From Thiothrix winogradskyi (GTDB lineage Bacteria; Pseudomonadota; Gammaproteobacteria; Thiotrichales; Thiotrichaceae), in contig NZ_CP091244.1 of assembly GCF_021650935.1 (NCBI RefSeq), forward strand, positions 4,268,501 through 4,332,500: a stretch of DNA of 64,000 nt, in the 5' to 3' direction. Positions 25,660-34,026 of the stretch are shown one piece after another. Both the position numbers and the translations under genes were made by a program. Positions within the stretch are counted from its first letter, which is position 1. Each line of letters begins with the position of its first letter. The notes below the pieces were generated by a model. That model saw only the letters and a list, made by a program, of their open reading frames with translations, was not told where the DNA came from and did no database searches.

Positions 25660-26448
25660 ATGTCTCAGTACCAACAACACGCCAAAAAACGTTTCGGTCA
25701 GCATTTCCTGCACGACCGCAACGTGATCGACAACATGCTCCGCGCTGTTAACCTGCAACCCACGGATCACGTCGTCGAGATCGGCCCCGGCCCCGGCGCA
25801 CTCACCTTTCCGCTGCTGGAATTACTGCCGCGTCTGGATGTGGTCGAAATCGACCGCGACGTGATTGCATGGTGGCAACAACAGCCACAAGCCGAAGGTA
25901 AATTGCATATCCACGCCCAAGACGCGCTCAAGCTGGACATTCCGGCATTGCGCGGCGACGGCGACCCCCTGCGGATTATCGGCAACTTGCCGTACAACAT
26001 TTCCACACCGCTGATTTTCCACTTTCTGGAACATCGGGCGCACATCCGCGACATGCTGTTCATGCTGCAAAAGGAAGTGGTGGATCGTTTGACTGCCGAG
26101 CCGGACAGTTCAGATTACGGGCGGCTGTCGGTAATGGTGCAATACTATTGCGAACCGCATTATTTGCTGAAAATTGGCCCCGGTGCATTTACCCCGCCAC
26201 CCAAGGTTGATTCGGCGGTGGTGTATTTGAAACCGTGGGCAACACAGCCTTTTATTGCCAACGATACGGAACAGTTTGAAAAGCTAGTGAAACAAGCCTT
26301 TGCACAACGGCGCAAAACTTTGCGCAATACGCTGAAAGGCTTGCTGACGGTGGAACAGATTGAAAGCGTGGGGATAGATCCGGTGCGGCGGGCGGAAACG
26401 TTGGCGGTGGAGGATTTTGTTAATTTGGCGAATTTGCTAACGGGGTGA
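25660..26448 (+). CDS. rsmA: RsmA (KsgA), 16S rRNA dimethyladenosine transferase
   Basis: 262 residues from the ATG at 25660. It has the family start KKRFGQHFLHD, the SAM-binding motif VVEIGPGPGALT, acidic VVEIDRD and the catalytic block NLPYNISTP. It dimethylates two adjacent adenines near the 3' end of 16S rRNA, a late step in 30S assembly. The usual neighbours (pdxA, apaG) are not here; a BIME follows downstream. Confidence 0.96.
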   Translation: MSQYQQHAKKRFGQHFLHDRNVIDNMLRAVNLQPTDHVVEIGPGPGALTFPLLELLPRLDVVEIDRDVIAWWQQQPQAEGKLHIHAQDALKLDIPALRGDGDPLRIIGNLPYNISTPLIFHFLEHRAHIRDMLFMLQKEVVDRLTAEPDSSDYGRLSVMVQYYCEPHYLLKIGPGAFTPPPKVDSAVVYLKPWATQPFIANDTEQFEKLVKQAFAQRRKTLRNTLKGLLTVEQIESVGIDPVRRAETLAVEDFVNLANLLTG

Positions 26449-26461
26449 TGTAATCCCGCAT

Positions 26462-26526
26462 GAAGAGGGCGTATGCAATACGCCCCTACGGGATTCTGGT
26501 AGGGGCGTATTGCATACGCCCTCTTC
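26462..26526. repeat. BIME-like 28-bp perfect inverted repeat
   Basis: The left arm starting GAAGAGGGCGTATGCAATAC (26462-26489) and the right arm (26499-26526) are exact 28-base inverted copies with a 9-base loop. This is a REP pair. It lies between rsmA and the TIR gene and is the best-preserved copy of the element found inside cbbO. It would form a strong hairpin in RNA from either strand. Confidence 0.9.
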
Positions 26527-26572
26527 CTCTTCTGATATATTGCTGTAAACCTCAACAAGCAGGGCTTGCAGC

Positions 26573-29500
26573 ATGTCAGAGCAACACCAACACATCTTCA
26601 TTTCCCACGCGACCGCTGACGATGCCTTCGTCAAGCAATTGCGTGAAAAGCTGGAACTTCATCACCTTAACGTGTGGGTCGATTCGCGTAATCTGCGCGG
26701 CGGCGACAAACTTTGGCCTGACGTTGCCGAAGCCATCCGCACAGCCCGCCATGTTTTGGTTGTCATCAGCCCGCAGACTATCAATTCCGACTGGGTATTC
26801 GACGAAATTGAACTGGCGGAACAGGTCGAAAAGGAACGTGCCGATTACCGCGTGATTCCGCTGATGCTGCCCGGCATTACGCCCAAAGCCCTGAAACGCT
26901 ATTTCGCGGAAGAACCCGCTGGCGAAAAGATCGAGCTGGAAGTTGGCAAGTTGCAGGAAGCCCTACCGCGTATTCTCGCCGCCCTCGGCGAACGCTTGCC
27001 CGACGACTTGCCCACTGAACAAATCATCGAAAACAAACCCCTTGCCGAATTGCTGCTTAAATTGACTAAACCAAAACTAGAAAAACAGGAAAATGGTAGC
27101 CAGAAACTAAGTGCAGAGGCTGAACTGATATTCAGCCCGGCTGATCGGGCTACTGAGCGAGAGGTGAAAAGCCGCCCATTCCGCTTCGTTGCCCCCATTG
27201 GACAAATCGAACAGGACGAACTGCGTTGGTATTTGGAGGAATATCATAAATGGCCAATAGGAGTACATCGCACGCGGGCAAAGCAGTTAGAAAAGCAACT
27301 GCCATTGTGGGGGGAAAGACTATTCACTGAAGCATTAGATAAATCAGCCTGCCAAGAGGCCAAACGTGCTTGGCAAAATATCCGCGCAGAAGTCGAGCGT
27401 CGTTTTTCCGTACTGGTGGAAACTGCCCTTCTAGATGACGCAAGTGAGGATGAAAAGAATAATGCTAATGAAGCGGCCAGCCGCTTGCAAAGCCTACCTT
27501 GGGAGTTGTTACATGATGGACGTTCTTATCTCTGTGAAGGTGCTAATCCAGCCAGAATCCGTCGTCGTTTACCTAATTACTTCCATCAATTACCAGTATC
27601 CATACGTCCCCCTATTCGAATTCTGATCGTGAGTCCACGGCCTGAGCAGAATGATATTGATTATTCCGATCACCGCATAAGTGCCAAGTCCCTGTTAGCA
27701 GTAGCGGAAAATTTAGGTGATGTTATAGAGCTTACGATTCTAGAGCCTCCGACACTACAGGCATTGAAAAAACAATTACATTGCGCTCATGAACAAGGCA
27801 AACCTTTTCATATTCTACATTTTGACGGAAATGGAGTTTACGATTTAGATTGCGGCCTAGGTGTTTTATGCTTCGAAAATCAGCATGATATAAGTAAAAT
27901 CACAAACCGACGCATGGAGTTGGTAGATGCTAATAAAATAGTTTCAATATTGCGTGACTACCGAGTTTTATTGGTTTTTTTGGAAGCTCGCCAAAGCATC
28001 CCTAGTAATACCAAGCCTCATTCTTCTGTAGCACGAAGAATGCTTGAGGAAGGGGTTGTATCAGTGGTTACTATGAGTCATTGCGTGATGGAGGAAACAG
28101 CAAGGCACTTTGTTACGTGTTTTTATCAAACCTTAGCTCAAGGGCGGCGAATTGGCATGGCAATGCTGAATGGACAAACTGCTCTCTATCAGAATGCCTC
28201 TCGCTTAGCCATTTCCGAAGAGGATCCCTTTCACCTGCAAGACTGGTTTGTGCCAATTTTATATCAAGAAGAATATGATCCGAATCTATTTAATACTTTT
28301 CCCTCGAAAATAGCACAACAAATTATCATAAAACAGAAGCAACTTCTCCTAGGAAATCTGCCTCATCTACCAGATCATGGTTTTATAGAACGTAGCTACG
28401 AAGCATTAAAAATAGAAAGATTATTAAACCAATATTCTTATGCAGTTATCCGTGGACAGGGAGGAATAGGTAAAACCACATTAACGATTGAATTAGCTCA
28501 CTGGTTGGTACGTAGCCTCCGTTTTAAGCGTTGCGCCTTCATTGACATAGAAAAATTTACCAACTCCGAATATGTGCTGAAACAACTGCTCCAACAACTG
28601 GTAAACCCGAATCACAATTTTGCTGCGGAATACGCCAGCGACACCGATAAAGCCTTGCTGGCAATCCGGCGGGTGCTGGAAAACGAGCGCGTGTTGATTG
28701 TGGTGGATAATGTGGAGGCGTTGTTGGCGGATGAGGGGAATGTGGGGGCGGTGTTGCAGCTTCTGGCGAAGCTGTTAGCCCCCCCATCCCCAACCCTTCC
28801 CCCGCAAGGGGGGCAGGGGGCAAGAGTGCTGTTTACCACCCGCGAACCCCTTCCCGCACCGTTCCACCACAAAGCCCGCGAGATTGTGCTGGGAGCATTG
28901 AGCGTGACGGATGCCAAGGCGTTGGTGATGCAGGTGATGAACAACGAAGGTTTGCACCTGCGCCATGATGATCTAGGCAATACGCCTCAGGAAGTGGACG
29001 ATCTGCTGGGTTCGGTCGGTTGCCATGCGCGGGCGTTGGTGCTGCTGGCGCGGGAACTGGTGCAGCGCGGGGTGACGGCGACCACCGCGAATGTGCGGAC
29101 GATCATGCAAGAGCTGGAACAACGCCATCCGGGGCAGCGCGAACTGTCGCTGTTCGCCAGCGTGGAACTCTCCCTACGGCGGCTGTCGCCGGACGTGCGC
29201 AAGCAAATTGCGGGGCTGGCGGTGTTTCAGGATGGCGGTAGTAAGTACTCAATGCAGTATGTATTGGATGTCGATTCCGAGCGCAATACCGAAATCGTCC
29301 AATCACTAATCGAAGTCGGTTTGGCACAACCTATCGGCGACTATGACTACATTCGCATTGATCCCGCCTTGCCTGCGTATCTCGATCTGGGACTGATGGC
29401 GGAACAGCGCGATGACTATCGGCAACGCTGGCTGGGAAGGATAGAACAACTGCTGGATTATCTTTTCAAAAAGCAATTTCAAGATGTTGCTCTATCGGAA

Positions 29501-30964
29501 CAACTCACAGAATTAGAGCTGCCTAATCTGATGACTTATTTACAAATACACGTTATAAAACTACAGAATGAACCCATTAATACTGGGGAGGTAGTTAATA
29601 AGATTCGGATGGTAGAACAACTAATAACAAACTTATACCACCCACAATCAATGGCTCGATTGAGCGAGTGGCGCAAGCTAATAGCGGAATTGGGAGATAC
29701 GTGGAATCATGCCCGCTTTGAAAATGAACGCATGAATATTGAACTCCTGTTGCAGCAGGGTGATCTGCAAACCGCTTTTCAGGCAGCACAATCCTTGTTG
29801 CAGCAGTGCCAGCAGGCAGGGGAACAAGCGTATGCCGATGCCGATGCCGATGCCGATGCCGATTACGATTTGGCGATGGCGCACATCCTGTTGGGGCGGG
29901 TCTTGAAAACAAGCGGTGCAGCCACTCAAGCCTTGCCCTATTTGCAGGAAGCGCAACGGCATTTTGAAGCCTTGGGGGAAAGCGGGGTAAGGATGGCTTC
30001 CGTAGCCTTGACGGAACAGGGCAATTGCCTGCTAGCCTTGGGGCAACTGGATGCTGCGGCAGCGGCTTATGAGGAAGGCATTAAACGCAGTGAAAAACTG
30101 GAAGATATACGCGGTGTTGCGGTAGGCAAAGGGCGGCTTGCTACGATACGTATGTTGCAAAAACGCTATGCCGATGCCCTGCAAGGCAATCAGCAAGCAC
30201 TGGCACTGTTCCAGCAACTGGATGAACCGGGTGCAGTGGCAACGGTTTGGCATCAGATTGGGATAACGCATAAAAATACAGGCGACTTTGCACAGGCTGA
30301 GCAGGCGTATCGGCAGTCCCTGTCGATTGAAAGCCAGCAAGGCAATAAGGCGGGTGAAGCGAGTAGCTTGGGTGAACTGGGCAATCTTTATAATGACTGG
30401 AATCGCCCGGAACAGGCAGTGAGTTTTTTCCGGCAGGCAGTGGGCATCTATGTGGCTTTGGGGGATTTACGGTATGAAGGTGTTGTGCGTAGCAACCTCG
30501 CCAATGTCTTGATCAAACTCCAACGCTATGACGAAACCCGCCCAGAACTGCTACGGGCGATTGAGTGCAAACAGGCATTTGGTCATGCGGCTGAACCGTG
30601 GACAACATGGCAAATCCTGCACAATCTGGAACAAGCCAGCGGCAATCCACCAGCCGCCCGCGAAGCACGGCAACAGGCACTGGCGGCGTTTCTGGCGTAT
30701 CGGCGGGATGGTGGGGAGAATCATTCTGGTGCTGGGCGTTTGGCTTTGGCTGTGGGGCAGGCGATACAGCAGGGGGATACGGCGGAGGTTGAGCAGGTGA
30801 TCGGGCAGTATCTTGAGGGTGATCTGTCAGACAGCGACAAAAACTTCCTGCACAAGCTGCAAGCGATTATCGCCGGGGAGCGGGATTTGGCTTTGGCGGA
30901 GGATGAGGGGTTGAAGTATGACTTGGCGGTGGAGTTGGTTTTGTTGTTGGAGGGGTTGGAGTAA
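26573..30964 (+). CDS. TIR - inactive CHAT - NB-ARC - TPR protein, predicted immune or signalling protein
   Basis: 1463 residues. The N-terminal TIR domain (1-140) has IFISHATADD and NSDWVFDE with the probable NADase Glu78. Residues about 310-560 form a CHAT caspase-like domain (LPWELLHDGRSYL ... HFDGNG ... FLEARQS), but the catalytic His is Asn420 and the catalytic Cys is Arg473, so the protease is dead. An NB-ARC STAND ATPase follows: Walker A GQGGIGKTT (628-636) and Walker B VLIVVDN (about 706). TPRs fill about 1085-1390. STAND proteins sense a trigger with the C-terminal repeats, oligomerise and fire the N-terminal effector; here the TIR is the likely effector. A palindromic repeat is translated at about 735-752. 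Confidence 0.85.
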   Translation: MSEQHQHIFISHATADDAFVKQLREKLELHHLNVWVDSRNLRGGDKLWPDVAEAIRTARHVLVVISPQTINSDWVFDEIELAEQVEKERADYRVIPLMLPGITPKALKRYFAEEPAGEKIELEVGKLQEALPRILAALGERLPDDLPTEQIIENKPLAELLLKLTKPKLEKQENGSQKLSAEAELIFSPADRATEREVKSRPFRFVAPIGQIEQDELRWYLEEYHKWPIGVHRTRAKQLEKQLPLWGERLFTEALDKSACQEAKRAWQNIRAEVERRFSVLVETALLDDASEDEKNNANEAASRLQSLPWELLHDGRSYLCEGANPARIRRRLPNYFHQLPVSIRPPIRILIVSPRPEQNDIDYSDHRISAKSLLAVAENLGDVIELTILEPPTLQALKKQLHCAHEQGKPFHILHFDGNGVYDLDCGLGVLCFENQHDISKITNRRMELVDANKIVSILRDYRVLLVFLEARQSIPSNTKPHSSVARRMLEEGVVSVVTMSHCVMEETARHFVTCFYQTLAQGRRIGMAMLNGQTALYQNASRLAISEEDPFHLQDWFVPILYQEEYDPNLFNTFPSKIAQQIIIKQKQLLLGNLPHLPDHGFIERSYEALKIERLLNQYSYAVIRGQGGIGKTTLTIELAHWLVRSLRFKRCAFIDIEKFTNSEYVLKQLLQQLVNPNHNFAAEYASDTDKALLAIRRVLENERVLIVVDNVEALLADEGNVGAVLQLLAKLLAPPSPTLPPQGGQGARVLFTTREPLPAPFHHKAREIVLGALSVTDAKALVMQVMNNEGLHLRHDDLGNTPQEVDDLLGSVGCHARALVLLARELVQRGVTATTANVRTIMQELEQRHPGQRELSLFASVELSLRRLSPDVRKQIAGLAVFQDGGSKYSMQYVLDVDSERNTEIVQSLIEVGLAQPIGDYDYIRIDPALPAYLDLGLMAEQRDDYRQRWLGRIEQLLDYLFKKQFQDVALSEQLTELELPNLMTYLQIHVIKLQNEPINTGEVVNKIRMVEQLITNLYHPQSMARLSEWRKLIAELGDTWNHARFENERMNIELLLQQGDLQTAFQAAQSLLQQCQQAGEQAYADADADADADYDLAMAHILLGRVLKTSGAATQALPYLQEAQRHFEALGESGVRMASVALTEQGNCLLALGQLDAAAAAYEEGIKRSEKLEDIRGVAVGKGRLATIRMLQKRYADALQGNQQALALFQQLDEPGAVATVWHQIGITHKNTGDFAQAEQAYRQSLSIESQQGNKAGEASSLGELGNLYNDWNRPEQAVSFFRQAVGIYVALGDLRYEGVVRSNLANVLIKLQRYDETRPELLRAIECKQAFGHAAEPWTTWQILHNLEQASGNPPAAREARQQALAAFLAYRRDGGENHSGAGRLALAVGQAIQQGDTAEVEQVIGQYLEGDLSDSDKNFLHKLQAIIAGERDLALAEDEGLKYDLAVELVLLLEGLE
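28777..28827. repeat. Palindromic repeat translated inside the NB-ARC domain
   Basis: A near copy of the ubiJ 3'-end repeat (9561-9610). It encodes PPSPTLPPQGGQGAR between LLAKLLA and VLFTTREPLP, where other NB-ARC proteins go directly from the helix to the RNBS-type TTRE strand. So it is an in-frame insertion in a loop. Confidence 0.85.
29834..29863 (+). repeat. Five GCCGAT hexanucleotide repeats
   Basis: Five exact tandem GCCGAT units encode Ala-Asp five times within the TPR region of the TIR protein. As the unit is six bases, slippage changes length without breaking the frame. Confidence 0.85.
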
Positions 30965-30967
30965 GAA

Positions 30968-31088
30968 CCCCTCACCCCAACCCCGCACCCAGCCGCTTCG
31001 CGTCGTCCCTCAAGGGGCGAGGGGCTAAGAAAAGATCTTTCTTGCTCCCCCTCGCCCCTTGAGGGAGAGGGGGCTGGGGGGTGAGGGG
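30968..31088. repeat. Large imperfect palindrome between the TIR gene and recQ
   Basis: Outer arms CCCCTCACCCC (30968-30978) and GGGGTGAGGGG (31078-31088), inner arms CTCAAGGGGCGAGGGG (31009-31024) and its exact complement (31048-31063), around AAAGATCTTT. It sits between two convergent genes and could act as a two-way terminator, but it looks like another BIME-type repeat. Confidence 0.8.
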
Positions 31089-31113
31089 TAACGGCGCAGC
31101 CGCAGCATTCCCC

Positions 31114-32946
31114 TCACGCCCCCAAAACCACATCCAAAAACCCCTGCCCATACTGCGCCAACTTACGCTCACCTATCCCCGCGATACCCCGCATCGCCTC
31201 CAGCGTTTGCGGGCGTTCATCCGCCATTTGCAGCAAGGTGGAATCGTGGAAAATGACATACGGCGGCACACCCTGTTCCTGTGCCAAGCGCAGTCGCAGC
31301 GCACGCAAGGCTTCCCACAATGCCTCCACCTCAATGGGCATGGTATCGCGGTTAAACCGGGGTTTGGCGACAGGATCACCCCGCACACGATCACGCCGCA
31401 CCCGTTCGCGCTTCTGCTCCTTGCGCAAATGCAACTCGATTTCCCCACGCAATAACGGGCGAGCGTTATCGGTCAAACGCAAACCGCCATGCCCGTCCAC
31501 ATCCACCGTCAAATACCCCAGCGCAATCAATTGGCGGAAAATATTGCGCCATTCCGCTTCCGAATGTTCCTTACCAATCCCAAAAGTGGAAAGCTGCTCG
31601 TGGCGAAACTGGCGAATGCGCTCATCATCCTTGCCCAGCAACACCTCGATAATGTAATTCACCCCAAAACGCTGCCCGGTGCGGTACACGCACGACAAGG
31701 CTTTTTGCGCCGCAACCGCAGCCTCCCACACTTCCGGCGGATTCCGGCAATTATCGCAATTGCCACACGGTTGCGGGGTAGGTTCACCAAAGTAGCTCAA
31801 CAACGCTTGGCGGCGGCAGGTCGTCATTTCGCACAAGCCCAACATGGCTTGCAGCTTGTGGTGTTCGATGCGCTTTTGCTGCTCGCTGGCGGTGGATTCC
31901 AACATCATCTGGCGCAAAGTGATGACATCTTGCAGGCCATACGCCATCCACGCATTCGCGGGCAAACCGTCACGCCCCGCCCGCCCGGTTTCCTGATAAT
32001 AGGCTTCGATGCTTTTTGGCAGGCTCAAATGCGCCACAAAACGCACATCCGGTTTATCAATCCCCATGCCGAACGCGATGGTGGCAACGATAATCACGCC
32101 CTCTTCGCGCAGGAAACGTTGCTGGTGGTTACGGCGCGTATCCGCATCCATCCCCGCGTGATACGGCAAGGCGGTGCGCCCCTGTTGCGCCAACCATGCT
32201 GCGGTATCTTCGACTTTTTTGCGCGACAGGCAGTAAACAATCCCCGCATCCTGCGAATGATGCGCGTCGATAAACTGCCACAATTGTTGCCGCGCCTGCT
32301 GCCCCTGCTGGATGGTGTAGTGGATATTGGGGCGGTCAAAACTGTTGACGTAAATATCGGCGCGTTGCAGGCGCAACTGCTCAATGATTTCCTGACGAGT
32401 ACGCTGATCCGCCGTCGCCGTCAGCGCAATGCGCGGCACACCGGGGAAACGTTCCGCCAGCATCGACAATTGCTGATACTCCGGGCGGAAATCATGCCCC
32501 CATTGCGACACACAATGTGCTTCGTCGATGGCAAACAGGCTGATACCGATGGTGGTGTGCAAACGCTCCAGCAAGGGCAGCATTTTTTCGCTGAGCAAAC
32601 GTTCGGGTGCGACGTAGAGCAAGTCGATTTCACCTGCCAGTAATTCGCGCTCCACCCGTTGCACCGCGCCGTAGTTGAGCGTCGAATTGAGGTACGCCGC
32701 TCGAATGCCGAGTTGCAGCAGCGCATCAACCTGATCCTGCATCAAGGCAATCAGCGGCGAGACGATAATGCCCACGCCATCGCGCACCAAGGCCGGAATC
32801 TGGTAGCACAGCGATTTGCCGCCGCCCGTAGGCATCAGCGCGAGGACATCATGAGCTTGCAGCAATGAGCCGATAATATCGCGCTGGTTCAGGCGAAAAT
32901 CGGCGTAGCCGTAGGTGTTGTTGAGAATGTGGTAGGCACGTTGCAT
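31114..32946 (-). CDS. recQ: RecQ, ATP-dependent 3'-5' DNA helicase
   Basis: 610 residues. Helicase motif I TGGGKSLCYQIPAL, motif II DEAHCVSQWGHDFRP, motif V/VI ATIAFGMGIDKPDVRF and QETGRAGRDG. The RQC zinc-binding Cys are in MTTCRRQALLSYFGE and CGNCDNC. A C-terminal HRDC domain (MRGIAGIGERKLAQYG) completes the full-length architecture. It acts in recombination repair and replication-fork rescue. It is followed within 20 bases (reading leftward from crcB) by a shared strand with crcB, so a weak operon is possible. Confidence 0.96.
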   Translation of the reverse strand: MQRAYHILNNTYGYADFRLNQRDIIGSLLQAHDVLALMPTGGGKSLCYQIPALVRDGVGIIVSPLIALMQDQVDALLQLGIRAAYLNSTLNYGAVQRVERELLAGEIDLLYVAPERLLSEKMLPLLERLHTTIGISLFAIDEAHCVSQWGHDFRPEYQQLSMLAERFPGVPRIALTATADQRTRQEIIEQLRLQRADIYVNSFDRPNIHYTIQQGQQARQQLWQFIDAHHSQDAGIVYCLSRKKVEDTAAWLAQQGRTALPYHAGMDADTRRNHQQRFLREEGVIIVATIAFGMGIDKPDVRFVAHLSLPKSIEAYYQETGRAGRDGLPANAWMAYGLQDVITLRQMMLESTASEQQKRIEHHKLQAMLGLCEMTTCRRQALLSYFGEPTPQPCGNCDNCRNPPEVWEAAVAAQKALSCVYRTGQRFGVNYIIEVLLGKDDERIRQFRHEQLSTFGIGKEHSEAEWRNIFRQLIALGYLTVDVDGHGGLRLTDNARPLLRGEIELHLRKEQKRERVRRDRVRGDPVAKPRFNRDTMPIEVEALWEALRALRLRLAQEQGVPPYVIFHDSTLLQMADERPQTLEAMRGIAGIGERKLAQYGQGFLDVVLGA

Positions 32947-32963
32947 AACGCTATTGTTTCACC

Positions 32964-33344
32964 TTAAGGGGTTCGTAACCACTGCCATGTTGCCATACCT
33001 GTCAGCGTCATGAGCAACGAACCGACCACATGTACGCTAATAACCCCTGCCGCCCATGCCATACGCCCATTCTGAAACAACAACATCACTTCCGCTGAAA
33101 AGGTCGAAAACGTCGTCAAACTGCCGCAAAAGCCGGTAATGATCAGCAACTTCCATTCGGGCGACAGGTTAGTGCTGGAGAAAAATGCAATCGCAAAACC
33201 AATGATATACGCGCCTAACAAGTTCGCCGTGAGCGTACCGACTGCCAGATGCGGCAACAGGGTATTGAGTTTCAAGCCCAACAGCCAGCGTAACCATGCG
33301 CCGAGTGCTGCACCGAGCGCGATGGCGAGAAGGGTTTTCCACAT
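32964..33344 (-). CDS. crcB: CrcB/Fluc fluoride channel
   Basis: 126 residues from the ATG at 33344, preceded by AAAGG; an upstream ATG at 33407 adds 21 polar residues that the family lacks. Four membrane helices and the conserved GTLTANLLGAYIIGF, GFCGSLTTFSTFS motifs (Asn and Phe-box residues that line the pores) are present. Dimeric Fluc channels export fluoride. I see no fluoride riboswitch upstream. Confidence 0.93.
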   Translation of the reverse strand: MWKTLLAIALGAALGAWLRWLLGLKLNTLLPHLAVGTLTANLLGAYIIGFAIAFFSSTNLSPEWKLLIITGFCGSLTTFSTFSAEVMLLFQNGRMAWAAGVISVHVVGSLLMTLTGMATWQWLRTP

Positions 33345-33459
33345 ACGGCTGCCTTTTCGTGATAAATCTTGGCGGTAGATTTTGCGGGGTTCGAGGTAAC
33401 GTGTCAAAGCAGACAGTATCCGCTACAATCCAAACACACCACTACGGCGAGTTGATACC

Positions 33460-34023
33460 ATGTCTACCGCGACACTGCTGGAACTTGAACACAACCTCAT
33501 TACTGCGGACGAACTTTACGCGATGGGCGACAAACCCGGCGTGGAATTAGTAAAAGGAAAATTACGCGATATGTCCCCCACTGGCTATGAACACGGCGAA
33601 ACCGAAAGCGATATTGCCTTCCACCTCAAAAACTTTTTACGCCAGCACAAACTGGGTAAAGTCATGACGGGCGAGGTCGGTATATTCATCCGCCGTAACC
33701 CTGACAGCATCCGTGCGGCTGATGTGCTATTCATTTCACACGAACGTTTACTGCAAGTGCAGTCCAAATCGTATCTGGATGTTGCGCCGGAATTAGTGGT
33801 AGAAGTCTTGTCACCGCGTGATTCGTGGGTCGATATGGCGGAAAAGCTGGAGGAGTATTTTTCTATCGGTGTCTTGCAAGTGTGGTTCGCCAACCCGCGC
33901 AATAAGACCTTGCAGGTGTTTACCTCTGTGACCGATTCGGTGTTGTTGCGGGGTGAGGAGCGCTTGCCAGATATTGCATTTTTGCCCGGTTTTAGCCTGA
34001 AGGTCAGTGAGATTTATAGTTAA
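33460..34023 (+). CDS. Uma2-family PD-(D/E)XK protein
   Basis: 187 residues. The Uma2/DUF820 signature is present: ELVKGKLRDMSPTG near the start, IRAADVLFIS (Asp), PELVVEVLSPRDS (Glu), MAEKLEEYFSIGVLQVW (Lys). The fold is a restriction-endonuclease type. The family is expanded in cyanobacteria and filamentous bacteria, but its substrate is unknown. It starts divergently from crcB and is followed 3 bases later by the AlbA_2 gene, so they may form an operon. Confidence 0.9.
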   Translation: MSTATLLELEHNLITADELYAMGDKPGVELVKGKLRDMSPTGYEHGETESDIAFHLKNFLRQHKLGKVMTGEVGIFIRRNPDSIRAADVLFISHERLLQVQSKSYLDVAPELVVEVLSPRDSWVDMAEKLEEYFSIGVLQVWFANPRNKTLQVFTSVTDSVLLRGEERLPDIAFLPGFSLKVSEIYS

Positions 34024-34026
34024 ACT

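Noticed and set aside
31489..32643. 384-codon plus-strand frame opposite recQ
   Set aside because: Antisense shadow of a clear RecQ helicase, His/Arg/Gln-rich, no domain.
33345..33459. Fluoride riboswitch upstream of crcB
   Set aside because: I looked for the crcB-motif core in the leader and could not find it.
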